A DNA stretch of 6,450 nucleotides from Proteiniphilum sp. (GTDB taxonomy: Bacteria > Bacteroidota > Bacteroidia > Bacteroidales > Dysgonomonadaceae). Both the position numbers and the translations under genes were made by a program. The number at the start of each line of letters is the position of its first letter. Positions within the stretch are counted from its first letter, which is position 1. Of the stretch, positions 4,896 through 6,450 are shown in pieces. The DNA is taken from positions 1 to 6,450 of the forward strand of contig JAISZV010000009.1 in assembly GCA_031284475.1 (NCBI GenBank). The letters run 5' to 3'. The notes under the pieces are model-generated. The model was not told where the DNA came from. It searched no databases and saw only the letters and a list, made by a program, of their open reading frames with translations.

Positions 4896-6059
4896 TTACA
4901 GCGCCTTACCCAGCTCTCCGGCCAACTGTTCATAGTTCTCAATCCGGGCTATGACATCCCCCTTCCGGTTGAGAATAAACGCGGTGGGTATCTGCCGCAC
5001 ATTGTAGATAGCCAGTAATGTGGAGTTGACCGATTGCGGATCTCTTACGGTAAGCCAGGGAAGATTGGCTGCCGATGTTTTCCAGAAATGTTCATCAGAA
5101 TCGAACGAGACCTGGTATATTTCAAAACCGCTCGATTGATACCGTGCATATAGATTGTTCAAGTCCATATTATGCTTCGGAGAGAAATCGGCGTTATACA
5201 CCACAAAATCGAGCAACACCACTTTGCCGCTAAGAGATGACAACGACACTTTTTTTCCATCCACTTCAGCCAGTACAATATCGGGCAACCCCGCTCCCTC
5301 TACCACCGGTATATTCTCGAATAGTTTTGCCTGCTGTTCCTGTCGTCTCCTTGTTTTCAGCGCATTCATGGTAAAATCATACAAGTGTTTTGTCCTTTCC
5401 GTACCGGGATAGTACCGGTTCCAGGAAGTGGCTACAGCGCCGAACATCGCATAATCATGCCTGTTATAAGGATCAAAAATCAGATAATCGTTTATTTTCT
5501 GGAAAACAGCATAATAAGCCGTCGCACCGGAAGGATTTCCCAGTATCAACCGCAATACGGCCGTCTTATATTCCTGCAACGTGGTATCCAGTTGTTCAAT
5601 AAAAGCCATTTCGTCGATCGATCCGGTTTTGCGCCGGTTCTCCAGTCCGGCAATCTCATGGGCTGCCAGCCGCGTGAGAGCGTCTACCTCTTTCATCTGG
5701 TCATTGGTAGGAGAATCCTCTACGGTAAACGAATTGTACCAATCCGATGCATCCACGTTGATATGGAGCGTCTCTGTCGAATCCACCGCAAAAACGGCAA
5801 TCCGTTTCCCAATACGCAATTGATAGAACTCGGGGTTTTCGGGAGCCGGTTGCCTGAAAGCAAAAACCCCTACTTTTTTCAAGACGGTGGAATCGAGCGA
5901 TATAACGCCCGCCAAGGCTCGATGTTCCAGATACAATGTATCTCCCTCCGCAGCGCCGATAGTTCCGGTCACTTTAAATGTCTCTCCCTGTTTACAGGAA
6001 AAAAACAAAATCCCCCCGGTCAACAAGACCGGAAACAATCTTCTTAATAATGTCTTCAT
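4896..6059 (-). CDS. Lipoprotein with DUF4369-like N-terminus and cysteine-less thioredoxin-like (TlpA/AhpC-TSA) C-terminus
   Basis: Complete 387-residue envelope protein. Residues 1-21 (MKTLLRRLFPVLLTGGILFF plus S) form a signal peptide ending in a lipobox-like FFS-Cys22, so it is probably a lipoprotein facing the periplasm. Residues 25-120 resemble DUF4369, a beta-rich region common in Bacteroidetes (GTIGAAEGDTLYLEH, then an LDST segment). Residues 121-250 are helical and charged. Residues 255-387 are thioredoxin-like: LPDIVLAEVDGKKVSLSSLS, GKVVLLDF (278-285), GFEIYQVSFDSDEHFWKT (311-328) and IPTAFILNRKGD (357-368), with Pro358 as the cis-proline. Where redox relatives have WCxxC, this protein has VYNADFSPKHN (287-297). 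Cys22 is its only cysteine, so thiol-disulfide chemistry is not expected. The ATG at 6057-6059 is preferred to a TTG four codons upstream. Transcribed toward greA, with its own promoter. The binding partner is unknown. Confidence 0.85.
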   Translation of the reverse strand: MKTLLRRLFPVLLTGGILFFSCKQGETFKVTGTIGAAEGDTLYLEHRALAGVISLDSTVLKKVGVFAFRQPAPENPEFYQLRIGKRIAVFAVDSTETLHINVDASDWYNSFTVEDSPTNDQMKEVDALTRLAAHEIAGLENRRKTGSIDEMAFIEQLDTTLQEYKTAVLRLILGNPSGATAYYAVFQKINDYLIFDPYNRHDYAMFGAVATSWNRYYPGTERTKHLYDFTMNALKTRRRQEQQAKLFENIPVVEGAGLPDIVLAEVDGKKVSLSSLSGKVVLLDFVVYNADFSPKHNMDLNNLYARYQSSGFEIYQVSFDSDEHFWKTSAANLPWLTVRDPQSVNSTLLAIYNVRQIPTAFILNRKGDVIARIENYEQLAGELGKAL

Positions 6060-6081
6060 ATATATTCTCAAAAATTCGCAG

Positions 6082-6112
6082 CAAATTTACTTGATTTTCT
6101 TTTTAAACCAAC
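6082..6112 (-). promoter_or_regulatory. Predicted promoter of the thioredoxin-like lipoprotein gene
   Basis: On the minus strand GTTG (6112-6109), a 19-bp spacer and TAAATTTG (6089-6082) match the Bacteroidetes consensus, with an exact -7 box. Transcription would start near 6076, leaving a leader of about 17 nt before the ATG at 6059. Confidence 0.6.
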
Positions 6113-6266
6113 ATGATTCGGATAAATTATTATTTTAATGGTCTGTGCGGTGGAATATCTTGATTTATCAGGCAATTGGATGTATTAAAATAGCGGAACC
6201 GTATCAGAAAAATAAAAATGATCCGATCTCCGGCCACAAGAGAACTGTAAATCAGAGAAAATATGG

Positions 6267-6450
6267 GTGATAGAATCGGATGGCGATATACGGCAGGTAG
6301 CTGCCGACGCCGACAGGATGCTCGACAGCGACGCTTTCAAAGGGCTGTTTGTAGCTATAGAAGCTGCCTTAGCCGAAGCCTATTCCCTGCTCGGCGGCGC
6401 GATTGCGGTGGGCGGCGGCGTTACCGTCCTGCTGCGCCGGAAGCTACGGG
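6267..6450 (+). CDS. Unidentified GC-rich open frame with a membrane segment, cut by the window end
   Basis: I do not recognise this gene. The frame is open from a TGA at 6219-6221 to the right edge. A GTG at 6267 gives 61 codons and an ATG at 6318 is an alternative start. From the GTG it reads an acidic start (IESDGDIRQVAADADRMLDS), a helical stretch (AFKGLFVAIEAALAEAY, 23-39), a small-residue-rich hydrophobic segment LLGGAIAVGGGVTVLL (41-56) that could span a membrane, and a basic RRKLR. This order (acidic, amphipathic, Gly/Ala-rich membrane helix, basic) occurs in filamentous-phage coat proteins and some holins, but a likeness of layout is weak evidence and no signal peptide is seen. GC is about 64% over 6301-6450 versus about 35% just before, suggesting foreign DNA. 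No good promoter or ribosome site fixes the start. Other frames here are arginine-rich or stop early. Confidence 0.35.
   Translation, partial: MIESDGDIRQVAADADRMLDSDAFKGLFVAIEAALAEAYSLLGGAIAVGGGVTVLLRRKLR
6291..6306 (+). other. Perfect 6-bp hairpin at the GC transition
   Basis: CGGCAG-GTAG-CTGCCG is a perfect inverted repeat with a 4-nt loop, just where GC content rises. It lies inside the partial open frame if the GTG start is used, and just before the alternative ATG at 6318. No T-tract follows, so it is not a terminator. Confidence 0.35.

Noticed and set aside
5385..6047. 220-codon plus-strand frame opposite the lipoprotein gene
   Set aside because: Although long, it is antisense to a gene with signal peptide, promoter and thioredoxin-like motifs, and it shows no domain of its own.
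6060..6071. TTG start four codons upstream of the lipoprotein ATG
   Set aside because: The ATG gives a standard lysine/arginine-rich signal peptide start; TTG would add RIY before it and shorten an already short leader.
6160..6188. E. coli-like promoter TTGATT-17 bp-TATTAA on the plus strand
   Set aside because: Bacteroidetes housekeeping promoters do not follow this consensus and the DNA is AT-rich, so the match is probably chance. It would matter only if the right-hand DNA is foreign.
6263..6450. Plus-strand frame starting at the ATG at 6263
   Set aside because: It stays open to the edge but is extremely arginine-rich and low in hydrophobic structure, typical of an off-frame reading of GC-rich coding DNA.
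1..6450. CRISPR arrays, tRNA, rRNA or riboswitches
   Set aside because: No regularly spaced repeats, tRNA cloverleaf, rRNA stretch or known riboswitch core was recognised on either strand.

Overview
The window looks like a chromosomal segment of a Bacteroidetes bacterium, probably order Bacteroidales; a Dysgonomonadaceae-type genome is a guess from protein style. Evidence: the HtpG, GreA and DUF4369/TlpA-like proteins have Bacteroidetes character, Shine-Dalgarno sequences are nearly absent, and five of six gene starts are preceded by a TTG/TTTG - 18 to 20 bp - TAnnTTTG promoter, the form used by the Bacteroidetes primary sigma factor. Coding DNA is of moderate GC and the intergenic DNA is AT-rich.

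Layout. Bases 1-158 (minus) are the first 52 codons of an ECF-type RNA polymerase sigma factor. A 411-bp gap holds its promoter and the divergent htpG promoter. htpG (570-2465, plus) encodes a complete Hsp90-family chaperone. Bases 2472-2754 form a 283-bp imperfect-inverted-repeat, hairpin-rich element without a credible gene, interpreted as a MITE or IS remnant. Directly after it is coaA (2783-3733, plus), a full-length type I pantothenate kinase whose predicted promoter straddles the element's right end. coaA converges on a minus-strand pair, greA (4276-4746) then a HIT-family hydrolase (3816-4205), which probably form one transcription unit. Upstream of greA, also on minus, is a lipoprotein with an N-terminal DUF4369-like region and a thioredoxin-like C-terminal domain without redox cysteines (4896-6059). 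The last ~180 bp turn GC-rich and hold the start of an unidentified open frame for a small acidic/helical protein with a membrane segment, cut by the window end.

The genes are mostly housekeeping: protein folding (HtpG), CoA synthesis (CoaA), rescue of arrested RNA polymerase (GreA), nucleotide hydrolysis (HIT), and an envelope lipoprotein. I see no clear new defence, CRISPR or biosynthetic system. The most interesting items are the inverted-repeat element between htpG and coaA, which may have supplied part of the coaA promoter; a terminator-like hairpin between the greA promoter and greA; the cysteine-less thioredoxin-like lipoprotein; and the compositionally foreign open frame at the right edge. 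All counts were made by eye; no searches were run.
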